Source of the DNA: Streptomyces longwoodensis
GTDB lineage: Bacteria > Actinomycetota > Actinomycetes > Streptomycetales > Streptomycetaceae
NCBI RefSeq assembly: GCF_001514125.1
Contig: NZ_KQ948564.1
Span: 125,408 to 189,407, forward strand
Direction: 5' to 3'
DNA: 64,000 nucleotides
Positions within the stretch are counted from its first letter, which is position 1; each line of letters starts with the position of its first letter. Positions 25,106 to 33,657 of the stretch are shown in pieces. The notes under the pieces were generated by a model. That model did no database searches. It worked only from the letters and a program-made list of their open reading frames with translations, and was not told where the DNA came from. The position numbers were made by a program, and so were the translations under genes.

Positions 25106-26059
25106 ATGAGCGTTCGTACCCAGTCATCCGAGCAGTCGGCCGAGGCCGCGCACCGGGCCGGTTTCGCCTGTTTCGTGGGGCGGCCCAACGCGGGCAAGTC
25201 CACCCTCACGAACGCTCTGGTCGGGAAGAAGGTGGCGATCACCTCCAACCGGCCGCAGACCACGCGGCACACCGTGCGGGGCATCGTGCACCGGCCCGAG
25301 GCCCAGCTGATCCTGGTGGACACGCCGGGGCTGCACAAGCCGCGGACGCTGCTCGGCGAGCGGCTGAACGACGTGGTGCGCGCCACCTGGGCCGAGGTCG
25401 ACGTGATCGGCTTCTGCCTGCCCGCCGACCAGAAGATCGGGCCCGGCGACCGGTTCATCGCCAAGGAGCTGGCCGGGATCAAGCGGACGCCCAAGATCGC
25501 CATCGTCACCAAGACCGACCTGGTCGACTCCAAGGCGCTGGCCGAGCAGCTCATCGCGGTGGACCAGATGGCGCGCGAGCTCGGGTTCGAGTGGCAGGAG
25601 ATCGTGCCCGTGTCGGCGGTCGGGGACCAGCAGGTCGCGCTGCTCGCCGACCTCCTGGTGCCGCTGCTGCCGGAGGGCCCGGCGCTGTACCCCGAGGGCG
25701 ACCTCACCGACGAGCCCGAGCAGGTGATGGTGGCCGAGCTGATCCGCGAGGCCGCCCTGGAGGGCGTGCGCGACGAGCTGCCGCACTCCATCGCCGTGGT
25801 CGTGGAGGAGATGCTGCCGCGCGAGGACCGCCCCGCGGACCGTCCCCTGGTGGACATCCACGCCAACATCTACATCGAGCGGCCCAGCCAGAAGGGCATC
25901 ATCATCGGCCCGAAGGGCAAGCGGCTGAAGGACGTGGGCGTGAAGTCCCGCCAGCAGATCGAGGCGCTGCTCGGCACGCCGGTCTTCCTCGACCTGCACG
26001 TGAAGGTGGCCAAGGACTGGCAGCGCGACCCCAAGCAGCTCCGCCGCCTGGGCTTCTGA
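25106..26059 (+). CDS. era: GTPase Era
   Basis: 317-aa ribosome-assembly GTPase. The G domain carries G1 GRPNAGKST, G2-region RPQTTRHTVRG, G3 DTPGLH and G4 TKTDLVD. The C-terminal KH domain has IYIERPSQKGIIIGPKGKRLK, which binds 16S rRNA. An in-frame ATG nine bases upstream would add three residues. 25106 was chosen because GGGAGA lies 9 nt before it. It is the last gene of the phoH-ybeY-CBS-CDA-era order, separated here from the others by amtB-glnK. Confidence 0.97.
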   Translation: MSVRTQSSEQSAEAAHRAGFACFVGRPNAGKSTLTNALVGKKVAITSNRPQTTRHTVRGIVHRPEAQLILVDTPGLHKPRTLLGERLNDVVRATWAEVDVIGFCLPADQKIGPGDRFIAKELAGIKRTPKIAIVTKTDLVDSKALAEQLIAVDQMARELGFEWQEIVPVSAVGDQQVALLADLLVPLLPEGPALYPEGDLTDEPEQVMVAELIREAALEGVRDELPHSIAVVVEEMLPREDRPADRPLVDIHANIYIERPSQKGIIIGPKGKRLKDVGVKSRQQIEALLGTPVFLDLHVKVAKDWQRDPKQLRRLGF

Positions 26060-26062
26060 GCC

Positions 26063-26078
26063 CCGGGGCGCGCCCCGG
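26063..26078. terminator. Palindromic hairpin between convergent era and HTH gene
   Basis: CCGGGGCGCGCCCCGG, a perfect 16-bp palindrome beginning 3 bp after the era stop and ending 2 bp before the end of the opposing regulator gene. It could serve both strands. Confidence 0.55.
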
Positions 26079-26079
26079 C

Positions 26080-26928
26080 TCAGACGACGCCCGGCGTCAG
26101 GTCCTGCAGCCCCACCACCCGCAGCAGTTGCAGGCGCTCGTGGGAGTCCGTGCCCGGGCGGGCCGTGTGGATGAGCAGGTGCTGGTGGTGGTCGTCGGTG
26201 AGCAGCAGCTCGCAGTCGAGCTCCAGCAGACCGACCACCGGGTGCTGGAAGCGCTTGACCGAGGCCCGGCGCACCGCCACCTCGTGCCGGTCCCACAGCT
26301 CGGCGAACTCCTCGCTGGACGCCCGTAGTTCGGCCACCAGGGCGGCCGGTTCCGGGTCGTCGGGGCGGGCCGCGGCCACCGCGCGCAGGTTCGCCACGTG
26401 GGCGCGGGCGTGCTCGGCCCGGTCCTCCGCGGGGAACAGGTCGCGGCCCGCGCGGTCGAGGAAGAACCGTCGCACCACGTTGCGCTCGTGCGGCGGGCGG
26501 GCCAGCACGTCCCCGCTGAGCGCCCGGGACATCGCGTTCTGCGCCAGCACCTCGCCCACGTCGGTCATCACCAGCGCGGGCGTGTCGTGCAGCCGGTCCA
26601 GGACCAGAAGGAGGCCCGGACGCACGTGGGCGGCCGGCGCGTCCCGGCGCGGGGGCTCCTCGCCGGCCAGGTGGAACAGGTGGTCGCGCTCGTCGTCGGT
26701 CAGGCGCAGGGCCCGGGCGAGCGCGGTGAGCATCTGCCGGGACGGGCGCGGACCGCGGGACTGCTCCAGCCGTGTGTAGTAGTCCACCGACATGCCGGCC
26801 AGCGCCGCCACCTCCTCGCGGCGCAGCCCCGGCGTGCGGCGGCGGGCGCCGGGTGCGAGGCCCACGTCGGACGGGTTCAGCCGGGCGCGGCCGCGGCGCA
26901 GGAAGTCGGCGAGTTCGGCTCGGTTCAC
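26080..26928 (-). CDS. Helix-turn-helix transcriptional regulator (XRE family, MmyB-like ligand domain)
   Basis: 282-aa regulator. The N-terminal XRE-type HTH (LADFLRRGRARLNPSDVG, RTPGLRREEVAALAGMSVDYYTRLEQSR) is followed by a MmyB-like domain with LDRLHDTPALVMTDVGEVLAQNAMSRAL and HPVVGLLELDCELLL. In Streptomyces such regulators commonly sit divergently beside a short-chain reductase or epimerase gene that they are thought to control, exactly as with the next gene. The GTG at 26928 has GGAGG immediately upstream. Confidence 0.92.
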   Translation of the reverse strand: MNRAELADFLRRGRARLNPSDVGLAPGARRRTPGLRREEVAALAGMSVDYYTRLEQSRGPRPSRQMLTALARALRLTDDERDHLFHLAGEEPPRRDAPAAHVRPGLLLVLDRLHDTPALVMTDVGEVLAQNAMSRALSGDVLARPPHERNVVRRFFLDRAGRDLFPAEDRAEHARAHVANLRAVAAARPDDPEPAALVAELRASSEEFAELWDRHEVAVRRASVKRFQHPVVGLLELDCELLLTDDHHQHLLIHTARPGTDSHERLQLLRVVGLQDLTPGVV

Positions 26929-27054
26929 CCCTCCAGCGTCCGTCACGGCGTGCGGGTTATCCAGGGACTGCCGGTCCCCCGATCCACGGGTCTCTCCCGG
27001 TCCCGCCCTCCCGGCCGGAGGGTGGTCGTACCGGACGGAGACGAGGAGAAGATC

Positions 27055-27909
27055 ATGCTGACACTGGTGACGGGGACGACGGGACGTGTCGGCAGCAGGT
27101 TCGCGCCGCGGCTGCTGGCCCAGCGGCGGCCGGGGGACACGGTGCGCGTCCTGGTGCGCGACGCCGCCCGCGCGGAGCGGCTCGCCGCGCTGGGCGCCGA
27201 GGTCGTCACCGGCGACCTGCGCGACCCGGAGGCGCTCGGCAAGGCGGTGGCCGGGGCGGACGCGGTGGTGAACGTCGCCGCGACCTTCCGCGGGGTGCCC
27301 GACGAGGAGGCGTGGGCGGTGAACCACGGCGCCGCCGTGGAGCTCGGCCGCGCCGCGCTGGCCGCCGGAGTGGGCCGCTTCGTGCAGGTGAGCACGGCGA
27401 ACGTGTACGGCGTCGGCCGTGGCCGCCCGCTGACCGAGGACGACGAGAGCCGGCCCGGCGGCGAGATGTGGGGCGCCTACGCCGAGTCCAAGATCCGGGC
27501 CGAGCGGGACCTGCTCGCCCTGGACGGACTCGACGTACGGATCGGGCGGCTGCCGTTCGTCTACGGCGACGGCGACCCGCACCTGGCGGAGTCGCTGCGC
27601 TGGGCCGCGCACTGGGCGGCGGCCCAGCGGCTCCAGATGGTCCACCACGCGGACGTCGCCCAGGGCCTGCTGCGGCTGCTGCACGCGCCGGGCATCGGCG
27701 GCCGCGTCTACAACATCGCCGACGACGCCCCGGTCACCACGGTCGAGCTGTACCGGCTCAACGGCGCGGAGGTGCCCGCGGAGGTGTCCGCCCGCACGGA
27801 CCCCGACCCGTTCTTCGGGGTCCTGTCCACCGAGCGGATCCGCCGGGAGCTCGGCTACCGCCCGGTCCACCCGTCGGTGTGGGCGGCCCGGGACGCGGGC
27901 GCCCTCTAG
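27055..27909 (+). CDS. NAD(P)-binding epimerase/reductase family protein
   Basis: 284-aa Rossmann-fold protein of the extended SDR/NAD-dependent epimerase group. LTLVTGTTGRVGSR is the cofactor loop, VSTANVYGVG and AYAESKIRAERDL give the Ser/Tyr-x3-Lys-like catalytic residues (YAESK), and IGRLPFVYGDGDPHL is typical. The substrate is unknown. It is divergent from the HTH/MmyB-like regulator, with 126 bp between starts, suggesting a regulator-target pair. GAGGAGAA precedes the ATG. Confidence 0.88.
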   Translation: MLTLVTGTTGRVGSRFAPRLLAQRRPGDTVRVLVRDAARAERLAALGAEVVTGDLRDPEALGKAVAGADAVVNVAATFRGVPDEEAWAVNHGAAVELGRAALAAGVGRFVQVSTANVYGVGRGRPLTEDDESRPGGEMWGAYAESKIRAERDLLALDGLDVRIGRLPFVYGDGDPHLAESLRWAAHWAAAQRLQMVHHADVAQGLLRLLHAPGIGGRVYNIADDAPVTTVELYRLNGAEVPAEVSARTDPDPFFGVLSTERIRRELGYRPVHPSVWAARDAGAL

Positions 27910-27921
27910 GGGACAGGCCGG

Positions 27922-29235
27922 TCACCCCCTGGTGCGCAGCGCCTCCCGCAGCCAGGTGTAGGACGCCTTGGGCGTGCGCTCCTTCGTCGTGAAGTCGACG
28001 TGGACCAGGCCGAAGCGGCGGGCGTACCCCTCGGCCCACTCGAAGTTGTCCAGCAGGGACCAGACGAAGTAGCCGCGCACGTCGACGCCGGCGGTGTGGG
28101 CGTCGTGCAGGGCGCGGACGTGGGCGTCGAGGTAGGCGATGCGCTCCTGGTCGTCGACGCCGTCGTAGCTGCACCCGTTCTCGGTGATGATCACGGGCGG
28201 GAGCCGGGCGCCGTAGCGGGCCTTGAAGGTGGTGAGCAGTTCCGTCAGCGCCTCGGGGACCACCGGCCAGCCGAAGTCGGTGACCGGCCGGCCCTCGATC
28301 TCCCGGACGGTGAAGGGGAGTTCGGCGGGCATGCGGACGCCGCCGAACTCGATGTCGGTGCCCTGCGGGGCGCCCACCCGCGTCGGGGCGTAGTAGTTGA
28401 TCCCGTACCAGTCGAGGGGCTCGGCGATCACCTCCAGGTCGGCCGCCACGTCCCCGGGCATCAGCTCGCCGATCCCGTCCGGGTAGGCGCCCAGCAGGAC
28501 CGGTTCGGCGAACAGGCGGTTGAGCAGCAGGTCGTAGAAGTCCGCCGCCTCGACGTCGGGCCCGTCCCCGGAGGCCGGCCAGGTCGGGCCGTGGGAGTTG
28601 GCGATGCCGACGTCGGTGGCGCCGGCCGCGCGGAGCGCCCGGACGGCCAGGCCGTGGGCCAGCAACTGGTGGTGGGCCACCGGGAGCGCGTCGAACAGCA
28701 GCCGCTTCCCGGGGGCGTGCACGCCGAGCGCGTGGCCCAGCAGGGTGTGCTCGGCGGGCTCGTTGAGGGTGATCCAGGTACCCACGCGGTCGCCGAGCCG
28801 GTCGGCGACGGCGGCCACGTGGTCCGCGAAGCGCGCGGCGGTGTCCCGGCGCAGCCAGTCCAGCGAGGCGGGCAGGTCCCAGTGGAAGAGGGTGGGGACG
28901 GGGCGGACGCCCGCCGCGCACAGCTCGTCCACCAGCCGGTCGTAGAAGTCGAGGCCGCCCGGGCGGTTCACCCGCGGCCAGGAGACCGAGAAGCGGTACG
29001 CGTCCACCCCGAGCCCGGCGAGGAGGGCCACGTCCTCGCGGTAGCGGTGGTAGTGGTCGCAGGCCACGGCGGCCGTCGAGCCGTCCTTCACCCGGCCCGG
29101 CCCGGCGGTGAACTCGTCCCACACGGACGGGTCGCGCAGGTCCGCGGCGCCCTCGATCTGGTGGGCGGAGGTCGACACGCCCCACAGGAAGCCGGGCGGG
29201 AACGGGGGGAGCGCGGTGCGTCGGTCGGTCGCCAT
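27922..29235 (-). CDS. GH1 family beta-glucosidase
   Basis: 437-aa cytosolic glycoside hydrolase family 1 enzyme cleaving beta-glucosides or related disaccharides. FLWGVSTSAHQIEGA is the N-terminal signature, acid/base Glu is in TWITLNEPAEH, and the nucleophile Glu is in PVIITENGCSYDG. FVWSLLDNFEWAEGYARRFGLVHVD is the C-terminal signature. No signal peptide. The ATG at 29235 (MATDRR) was chosen. It is convergent with the epimerase-like gene (12-bp gap). No sugar ABC genes are adjacent, which is unusual for actinobacterial GH1 genes. Confidence 0.94.
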   Translation of the reverse strand: MATDRRTALPPFPPGFLWGVSTSAHQIEGAADLRDPSVWDEFTAGPGRVKDGSTAAVACDHYHRYREDVALLAGLGVDAYRFSVSWPRVNRPGGLDFYDRLVDELCAAGVRPVPTLFHWDLPASLDWLRRDTAARFADHVAAVADRLGDRVGTWITLNEPAEHTLLGHALGVHAPGKRLLFDALPVAHHQLLAHGLAVRALRAAGATDVGIANSHGPTWPASGDGPDVEAADFYDLLLNRLFAEPVLLGAYPDGIGELMPGDVAADLEVIAEPLDWYGINYYAPTRVGAPQGTDIEFGGVRMPAELPFTVREIEGRPVTDFGWPVVPEALTELLTTFKARYGARLPPVIITENGCSYDGVDDQERIAYLDAHVRALHDAHTAGVDVRGYFVWSLLDNFEWAEGYARRFGLVHVDFTTKERTPKASYTWLREALRTRG

Positions 29236-29333
29236 GCGCGGATCATCCGTACCGGCGGTAACGGAAGTCAACGGGCGGGCGGCAAGAGGCGGTTGAGCGG
29301 GGCACGCGCGGCGACCCCGGCGGGGGCCGCCGC

Positions 29334-29600
29334 TCAGGCGCCCTCCTTCAGCACCCGCGAGATCAACTCCCGCTGGTCCTCCGTCAGCCGGGGGTCCGCG
29401 CAGTACACCGTCCGGTCGTCCACCGTGATCCGGTAGCCGAACCCGTCCGGCACGCCGGCCGGGGGCGTGCCCCGGCCGGACGCGACCGCGCGCTCGGCCA
29501 GGGCCCGCCACTCCGCGGCGTCCGGCCGTCCCGAGGTGTCCACCTCGCCCCGCCGCTCGATACCGGCGAACCCGCCTGTGCGCCTCACCTGAATCCGCAT
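29334..29600 (-). CDS. Emfourin-like inhibitor of protealysin-type proteases
   Basis: 88-aa small protein that begins MRIQVRRTGGFAGIERRGEVD and carries DGFGYRITVDDRTVYCADPRLTEDQRELI, the pattern of the emfourin family. Emfourins are proteinaceous inhibitors encoded beside M4 metallopeptidases of the protealysin type. The gene lies 61 bp downstream of just such a protease on the same strand, which supports an enzyme-inhibitor pair. No signal peptide, matching the leaderless protease. Confidence 0.82.
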   Translation of the reverse strand: MRIQVRRTGGFAGIERRGEVDTSGRPDAAEWRALAERAVASGRGTPPAGVPDGFGYRITVDDRTVYCADPRLTEDQRELISRVLKEGA

Positions 29601-29661
29601 GGGTCCTGTCTAGTACGGACGGGCGCGATCCGCACCCGTGCCCTTCCGGGCGGGTTCCCGC

Positions 29662-30732
29662 TCACAGGGCCCGCACGCCCACCTGTTCCCACGCCTTGCG
29701 CACCGCCTCGAACTCGTCGCCGCCGTCCCCGAACCGCTCCCGCGCCGCCTTGACGGTGAGCCCGGCGAAGTCGGCGAACAGGGCGCGTTCGGCGAGTTCG
29801 CCGCCGGTGAGGACGTCGTACCAGATCTGGCCGGCCTTCTCCCAGGCGTGGCCGCCGAGCGCGGTGGCGGCCAGGTAGAACGCGTGGTTGGGGATGCCCG
29901 AGTTGATGTGGACGCCGCCGTTGTCCCGGCCGGTGCGCACGTAGTCGGCCATGGTTGCGGGCTGCGGGTCCTTGCCGAGCACGTCGTCGTCGTACGCGGT
30001 GCCCGGCGCCTTCATCGAGCGCAGCGCCGAGCCGGTGACGCCGGGGGCGAGGAGCCCCGCGCCGATCAGCCAGTCGGCGTCGCCGGCGGTCTGGCCGAGC
30101 GCGTACTGCTTGATGAGCGAGCCGAAGACGTCGGACACCGACTCGTTCAGGGCGCCCGACTGGCCGTAGTAGGTGAGGTTCGCGGTGTGCTGGGTGACGC
30201 CGTGGGTGAGCTCGTGCCCGATGACGTCCAAGGGCAGGGTGAAGTCGAGGAAGACCTCGCCGTCGCCGTCGCCGAACACCATCTGCTCGCCGTTCCAGAA
30301 GGCGTTGTCGTACTGCTCGTCGTAGTGGACGGTCGCGACCAGTGGCAGGCCCTCGCCGTCGATGGAGTGGCGCCCGTAGACGCGCAGGAACAGCTCGAAG
30401 GTGGCGCCGAGGCCGGAGTAGGCGCGGTTGACCGTGGCGTCCTGGCCGGGCGGCTCGCCCTCGCGGCGCACCGGGGTGCCGGGCAGCTCGGTGCGGTGCC
30501 CGGCGTCGTGGATGGTGCGCGCCGGCTGGTCCGACGGCGCCCGGGTGTCCGGCTGCGCCGCGAGGCGGAACTCGGTGGTCACCTGGCGCAGCGCGCGCAG
30601 CTCGCCGTCGCGCCGCAGGGTGCGGCGGGCGGGGCCGGAGCGGGCGGGGTCGTCGCTGCGGGCCAGCTTGTCGAGGACGTGGGGCGGGACGACGGTGCAG
30701 AAGACGGGCTGGAAGCCCCCGTGGGTGGTCAT
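29662..30732 (-). CDS. M4 family metallopeptidase (protealysin type)
   Basis: 356-aa thermolysin-family zinc protease. The active site is VIGHELTHGVTQHT with zinc ligands His-His and catalytic Glu, the third ligand Glu is in GALNESVSDVFGS, and GRDNGGVHINSGIPNHAFYL is the substrate-binding region. Like protealysin it has no signal peptide and a short N-terminal propeptide beginning with the FCTVVPPHVLDKLA segment (PPxxL motif). Whether it is secreted by a non-classical route or acts inside the cell is unknown. It is followed by its likely inhibitor gene. Confidence 0.93.
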   Translation of the reverse strand: MTTHGGFQPVFCTVVPPHVLDKLARSDDPARSGPARRTLRRDGELRALRQVTTEFRLAAQPDTRAPSDQPARTIHDAGHRTELPGTPVRREGEPPGQDATVNRAYSGLGATFELFLRVYGRHSIDGEGLPLVATVHYDEQYDNAFWNGEQMVFGDGDGEVFLDFTLPLDVIGHELTHGVTQHTANLTYYGQSGALNESVSDVFGSLIKQYALGQTAGDADWLIGAGLLAPGVTGSALRSMKAPGTAYDDDVLGKDPQPATMADYVRTGRDNGGVHINSGIPNHAFYLAATALGGHAWEKAGQIWYDVLTGGELAERALFADFAGLTVKAARERFGDGGDEFEAVRKAWEQVGVRAL

Positions 30733-30917
30733 GCCCGGCACCCTTGCACCGGGTGACCGCACTGTCACTACTCGCCACCATGATTGGTGAAATACCCGGA
30801 CATGGCGGCCGGGACCGGGCGGGCCAGTGGTATGGCGCACTTTTTGTCGCGATCGTCCGCTCACGTCCCTGCGGTCCCGCATACTGATACGGGCCCGCGC
30901 GCACCGGATCCCTTCGC

Positions 30918-30923
30918 TAGGCT
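30918..30923 (+). promoter_or_regulatory. -10 element of the leuA leader transcript
   Basis: TAGGCT ends 10 nt before the ATG of the leucine leader peptide, so transcription would begin only a few bases before that small ORF. No convincing -35 was found. Confidence 0.45.
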
Positions 30924-30933
30924 GCGAGGCATC

Positions 30934-30981
30934 ATGCGTTTCGGGCTGCTTCTCCTTAGCTGCCGCGGCGAGGGCCTGTAG
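30934..30981 (+). CDS. leuA leader peptide (Leu attenuation uORF)
   Basis: 15-codon ORF encoding MRFGLLLLSCRGEGL, with four consecutive leucine codons CTG CTT CTC CTT at 30946-30957. CTT is rare in this GC-rich genome and appears twice. It is preceded by GAGG and a TAGGCT -10 box, and followed after 82 nt by leuA. Its stop lies inside the upstream part of a strong RNA hairpin, so ribosome stalling under leucine starvation can change the leader fold. Leader peptides of this type are known upstream of leuA in actinobacteria. Confidence 0.82.
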   Translation: MRFGLLLLSCRGEGL

Positions 30982-31005
30982 TCGAGGCCGACCCCCTCCC
31001 CGCGG
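30963..31005 (+). promoter_or_regulatory. leuA leader attenuator with competing hairpins
   Basis: CCGCGGCGAGGG (30963-30974) pairs with CCCTCCCCGCGG (30994-31005), 11 of 12 positions. A smaller hairpin GGCCT (30973-30977) with AGGCC (30985-30989) uses two of the same bases, so the folds compete at that edge. The left arm overlaps the last codons of the leader peptide, the geometry expected for ribosome-mediated attenuation. Confidence 0.62.
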
Positions 31006-31063
31006 AGCTCGGTGTTGCGTCGTCGGCCGTCCATTCCGGACACCCTGAGGAGCCCGAAGCATC

Positions 31064-32785
31064 ATGGCCAACCGCCAGCAGCCCAGTTCCATGCCGGTCC
31101 ACAAGTACGGTCAGTACGAGCAGGTCGACATCCCCGACCGCACCTGGCCCGACCGGCGGATCACCGCCGCTCCCCGGTGGCTGTCCACCGACCTGCGGGA
31201 CGGCAACCAGGCACTGATCGACCCCATGTCGCCCGAGCGCAAGCGCCGGATGTTCGACCAGCTGGTCGCGATGGGCTACAAGGAGATCGAGGTGGGCTTC
31301 CCCGCATCCGGCCAGACCGACTTCGACTTCGTGCGCTCCATCATCGAGGAAGAGGGCGCGATCCCGGACGACGTGACGATCTCCGTACTGACCCAGGCCC
31401 GCGAGGACCTGATCGAGCGGACCGTGGAGTCCCTCAAGGGCGCCCGCCGGGCCACCGTCCACCTGTACAACGCCACCGCGCCCGTCTTCCGCCGGGTGGT
31501 CTTCCGCGGCTCCCGGGACGACATCAAGCAGATCGCCGTCGACGGCAGCCGCCTGGTGATGGAGTACGCCGAGAAACTGCTGGGTCCCGAGACGGAGTTC
31601 GGCTACCAGTACTCGCCGGAGATCTTCACCGACACCGAGCTGGACTTCGCGCTGGAGGTCTGCGAGGCGGTCATGGACGTCTGGCAGCCCGGCCCGGGCC
31701 GCGAGATCATCCTCAACCTGCCCGCCACCGTGGAGCGTTCCACGCCCTCCACGCACGCGGACCGCTTCGAGTGGATGCACCGCAACCTGTCCCGCCGCGA
31801 GTACGTCTGCCTGTCCGTCCACCCCCACAACGACCGCGGTACGGCCGTGGCGGCGGCCGAGCTGGCCCTGATGGCCGGCGCCGACCGCGTCGAGGGCTGC
31901 CTGTTCGGGCAGGGCGAGCGCACCGGCAACGTCGACCTGGTCACCCTGGGCATGAACCTGTTCTCCCAGGGCGTCGACCCGCAGATCGACTTCTCCGACA
32001 TCGACGAGATCCGCCGTACGTGGGAGTACTGCAACCAGATGGAGGTCCACCCGCGCCACCCGTACGTGGGCGACCTGGTCTACACGTCCTTCTCCGGCTC
32101 CCACCAGGACGCCATCAAGAAGGGCTTCGACGCCATGGAGGCCGACGCGAAGGCCCGGGGCGTCACGGTCGACGACATCGAGTGGGCGGTGCCGTACCTG
32201 CCGATCGACCCCAAGGACGTCGGCCGCTCCTACGAGGCCGTCATCCGCGTCAACTCCCAGTCCGGCAAGGGCGGCATCGCGTACGTCCTGAAGAACGACC
32301 ACAAGCTGGAACTGCCCCGCCGGATGCAGATCGAGTTCTCCAAGCTGATCCAGGCCAAGACGGACGCCGAGGGCGGCGAGATCACGCCGAAGGACATCTG
32401 GGCCGTCTTCCAGGACGAGTACCTGCCCAACCCCGACAACCCCTGGGGCCGCATCCAGGTCCGCACCGGCCAGTCGACCACCGACACGGACGGCATCGAC
32501 ACCCTGACCGTCGAGGCGACCGTCGACGGCGAGGACACCGTCCTGTCCGGCTCGGGCAACGGTCCGATCTCGGCCTTCTTCGACGCCCTGCAGTCCATCG
32601 GCATCGACGTACGCCTGCTGGACTACCAGGAGCACACGATGAGCGAGGGCGCCTCCGCGCAGGCCGCCTCGTACATCGAGTGCGCGATCGACGGCCAGGT
32701 CCTGTGGGGCATCGGCATCGACGCCAACACCACGCGGGCGTCCCTGAAGGCGGTCGTCTCCGCCGTGAACCGGGCCGCGCGCTAG
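31064..32785 (+). CDS. leuA: 2-isopropylmalate synthase
   Basis: 573-aa first committed enzyme of leucine synthesis, condensing acetyl-CoA with 2-ketoisovalerate. The catalytic TIM barrel has STDLRDGNQALIDPMSPERK (metal ligand and general acid), VHPHNDRGTAVAAAELALMAGADRVEGCLFGQGERTGNVDLVTLGMN (HxH metal motif; GNxD) and the linker. The C-terminal LeuA regulatory domain (about residue 430 on; GNGPISAFFDAL) mediates leucine feedback inhibition. The length fits the long actinobacterial form. It is controlled by an upstream leader peptide and followed by a clear terminator. Confidence 0.97.
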   Translation: MANRQQPSSMPVHKYGQYEQVDIPDRTWPDRRITAAPRWLSTDLRDGNQALIDPMSPERKRRMFDQLVAMGYKEIEVGFPASGQTDFDFVRSIIEEEGAIPDDVTISVLTQAREDLIERTVESLKGARRATVHLYNATAPVFRRVVFRGSRDDIKQIAVDGSRLVMEYAEKLLGPETEFGYQYSPEIFTDTELDFALEVCEAVMDVWQPGPGREIILNLPATVERSTPSTHADRFEWMHRNLSRREYVCLSVHPHNDRGTAVAAAELALMAGADRVEGCLFGQGERTGNVDLVTLGMNLFSQGVDPQIDFSDIDEIRRTWEYCNQMEVHPRHPYVGDLVYTSFSGSHQDAIKKGFDAMEADAKARGVTVDDIEWAVPYLPIDPKDVGRSYEAVIRVNSQSGKGGIAYVLKNDHKLELPRRMQIEFSKLIQAKTDAEGGEITPKDIWAVFQDEYLPNPDNPWGRIQVRTGQSTTDTDGIDTLTVEATVDGEDTVLSGSGNGPISAFFDALQSIGIDVRLLDYQEHTMSEGASAQAASYIECAIDGQVLWGIGIDANTTRASLKAVVSAVNRAAR

Positions 32786-32794
32786 CTCGTCCGG

Positions 32795-32839
32795 GAGGTC
32801 CCGTCCCGCCGGTTCCGGTGGGGCGGGACCTCTTGTTTT
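32795..32839 (+). terminator. Rho-independent terminator of leuA
   Basis: GAGGTCCCG (32795-32803) pairs with CGGGACCTC (32824-32832). The stem is extended inward by TCCC/GGGG to 13 pairs including one G-U. TTGTTTT follows at once, a true T-tract and rare in Streptomyces. Confidence 0.9.
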
Positions 32840-32897
32840 CGGCCAGAGGACCGCGCGGGTCACGGGAAGGTCTCGTCCGGGGTGCTGACTCCGCGTC

Positions 32898-32918
32898 CGT
32901 GATGTGGCTAACATCACG
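32898..32918. promoter_or_regulatory. Perfect inverted repeat upstream of the TerB-like gene
   Basis: CGTGATGT-GGCTA-ACATCACG, 8-bp perfect arms with a 5-bp spacer, 40 bp before the GTG start. The spacer and right arm contain TAACAT (-10-like), so a repressor bound here would block a promoter. The binding protein is unknown. Confidence 0.6.
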
Positions 32919-32958
32919 CAAGCGCGGCGATGTTGCCGCGTGGTTACGGAGGTGCGAC

Positions 32959-33657
32959 GTGCTGCCAGTACGGGGACGAGACGGCCGTGCCGTCAGGGGT
33001 GCGCGCATCCTGGGCACCCGCACCGCGTGGACGCCCGTGGGCGACGGGGAGTTCTTCTGCCCCGGCTGCGGGGGCGACCGCAACTACCAGCGCCTCACCG
33101 GCCGTCGGCGCTTCACCCTGCTGGGCGTTCCCGTCCTCCTGCGCGGCGAGACCGGGCCGGTCGTGGCCTGCGCGGCCTGCCACCGCCACTTCGGCACGGA
33201 CGTCCTCGACCACCCGACCACCACCCGCTTCTCCGCGATGCTCCGCGACGCCGTCCACACGGTCGCCCTCGCGGTCCTCGCGGCGGGCGGCACCTGCGCC
33301 CGCGCGTCCCTGGAGGCGGCCGCCTGCGCCGTGCGCGCGGCGGGGTTCGACGACTGCACCGAGGAACAGCTCGACGCCCTGGTGGAGGCCCTGGCCGCGG
33401 ACACCGGCCGGGTCTTCGGGGAGCCCTGCGGCGCCGGGCTGGCCATAGAGCTGCACGAGGCCCTCGATCCGCTCGCCCCGCACCTCGCCACGATCGGCCG
33501 CGAGGCGATCCTGCTCCAGGGCGCCCGGATCGCCCTGGCCGACGGGCCCTACACCCCGGCGGAGCGGGAGGTGCTGGCCACGGTCGGCGCGGCCCTCACC
33601 CTCTGCACGGACGACGTGACCCGGCTGATGGCGGCGGCGGCGCGCACACCGTCCTGA
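32959..33657 (+). CDS. Zinc-ribbon plus TerB-like domain protein
   Basis: 232-aa protein. The N-terminal ~80 residues hold two CXXC pairs (FFCPGCGGDRNY and VVACAACHRHFG), which can form a zinc ribbon. The remainder is alpha-helical and fits the tellurite-resistance TerB fold (DAVHTVALAVLAAGG, LEAAACAVRAAGF, REAILLQGARIALADGPYTPAEREVLATVGAAL). TerB-like domains are metal- or membrane-associated scaffolds in stress systems. No other ter genes are near. The GTG at 32959 has GGAGG 6-7 nt before it. Confidence 0.8.
   Translation: MLPVRGRDGRAVRGARILGTRTAWTPVGDGEFFCPGCGGDRNYQRLTGRRRFTLLGVPVLLRGETGPVVACAACHRHFGTDVLDHPTTTRFSAMLRDAVHTVALAVLAAGGTCARASLEAAACAVRAAGFDDCTEEQLDALVEALAADTGRVFGEPCGAGLAIELHEALDPLAPHLATIGREAILLQGARIALADGPYTPAEREVLATVGAALTLCTDDVTRLMAAAARTPS

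Noticed and set aside
32959..33657. Full tellurite-resistance operon
   Set aside because: Only a TerB-like domain is present; no terC, terD or terZ homolog lies beside it.
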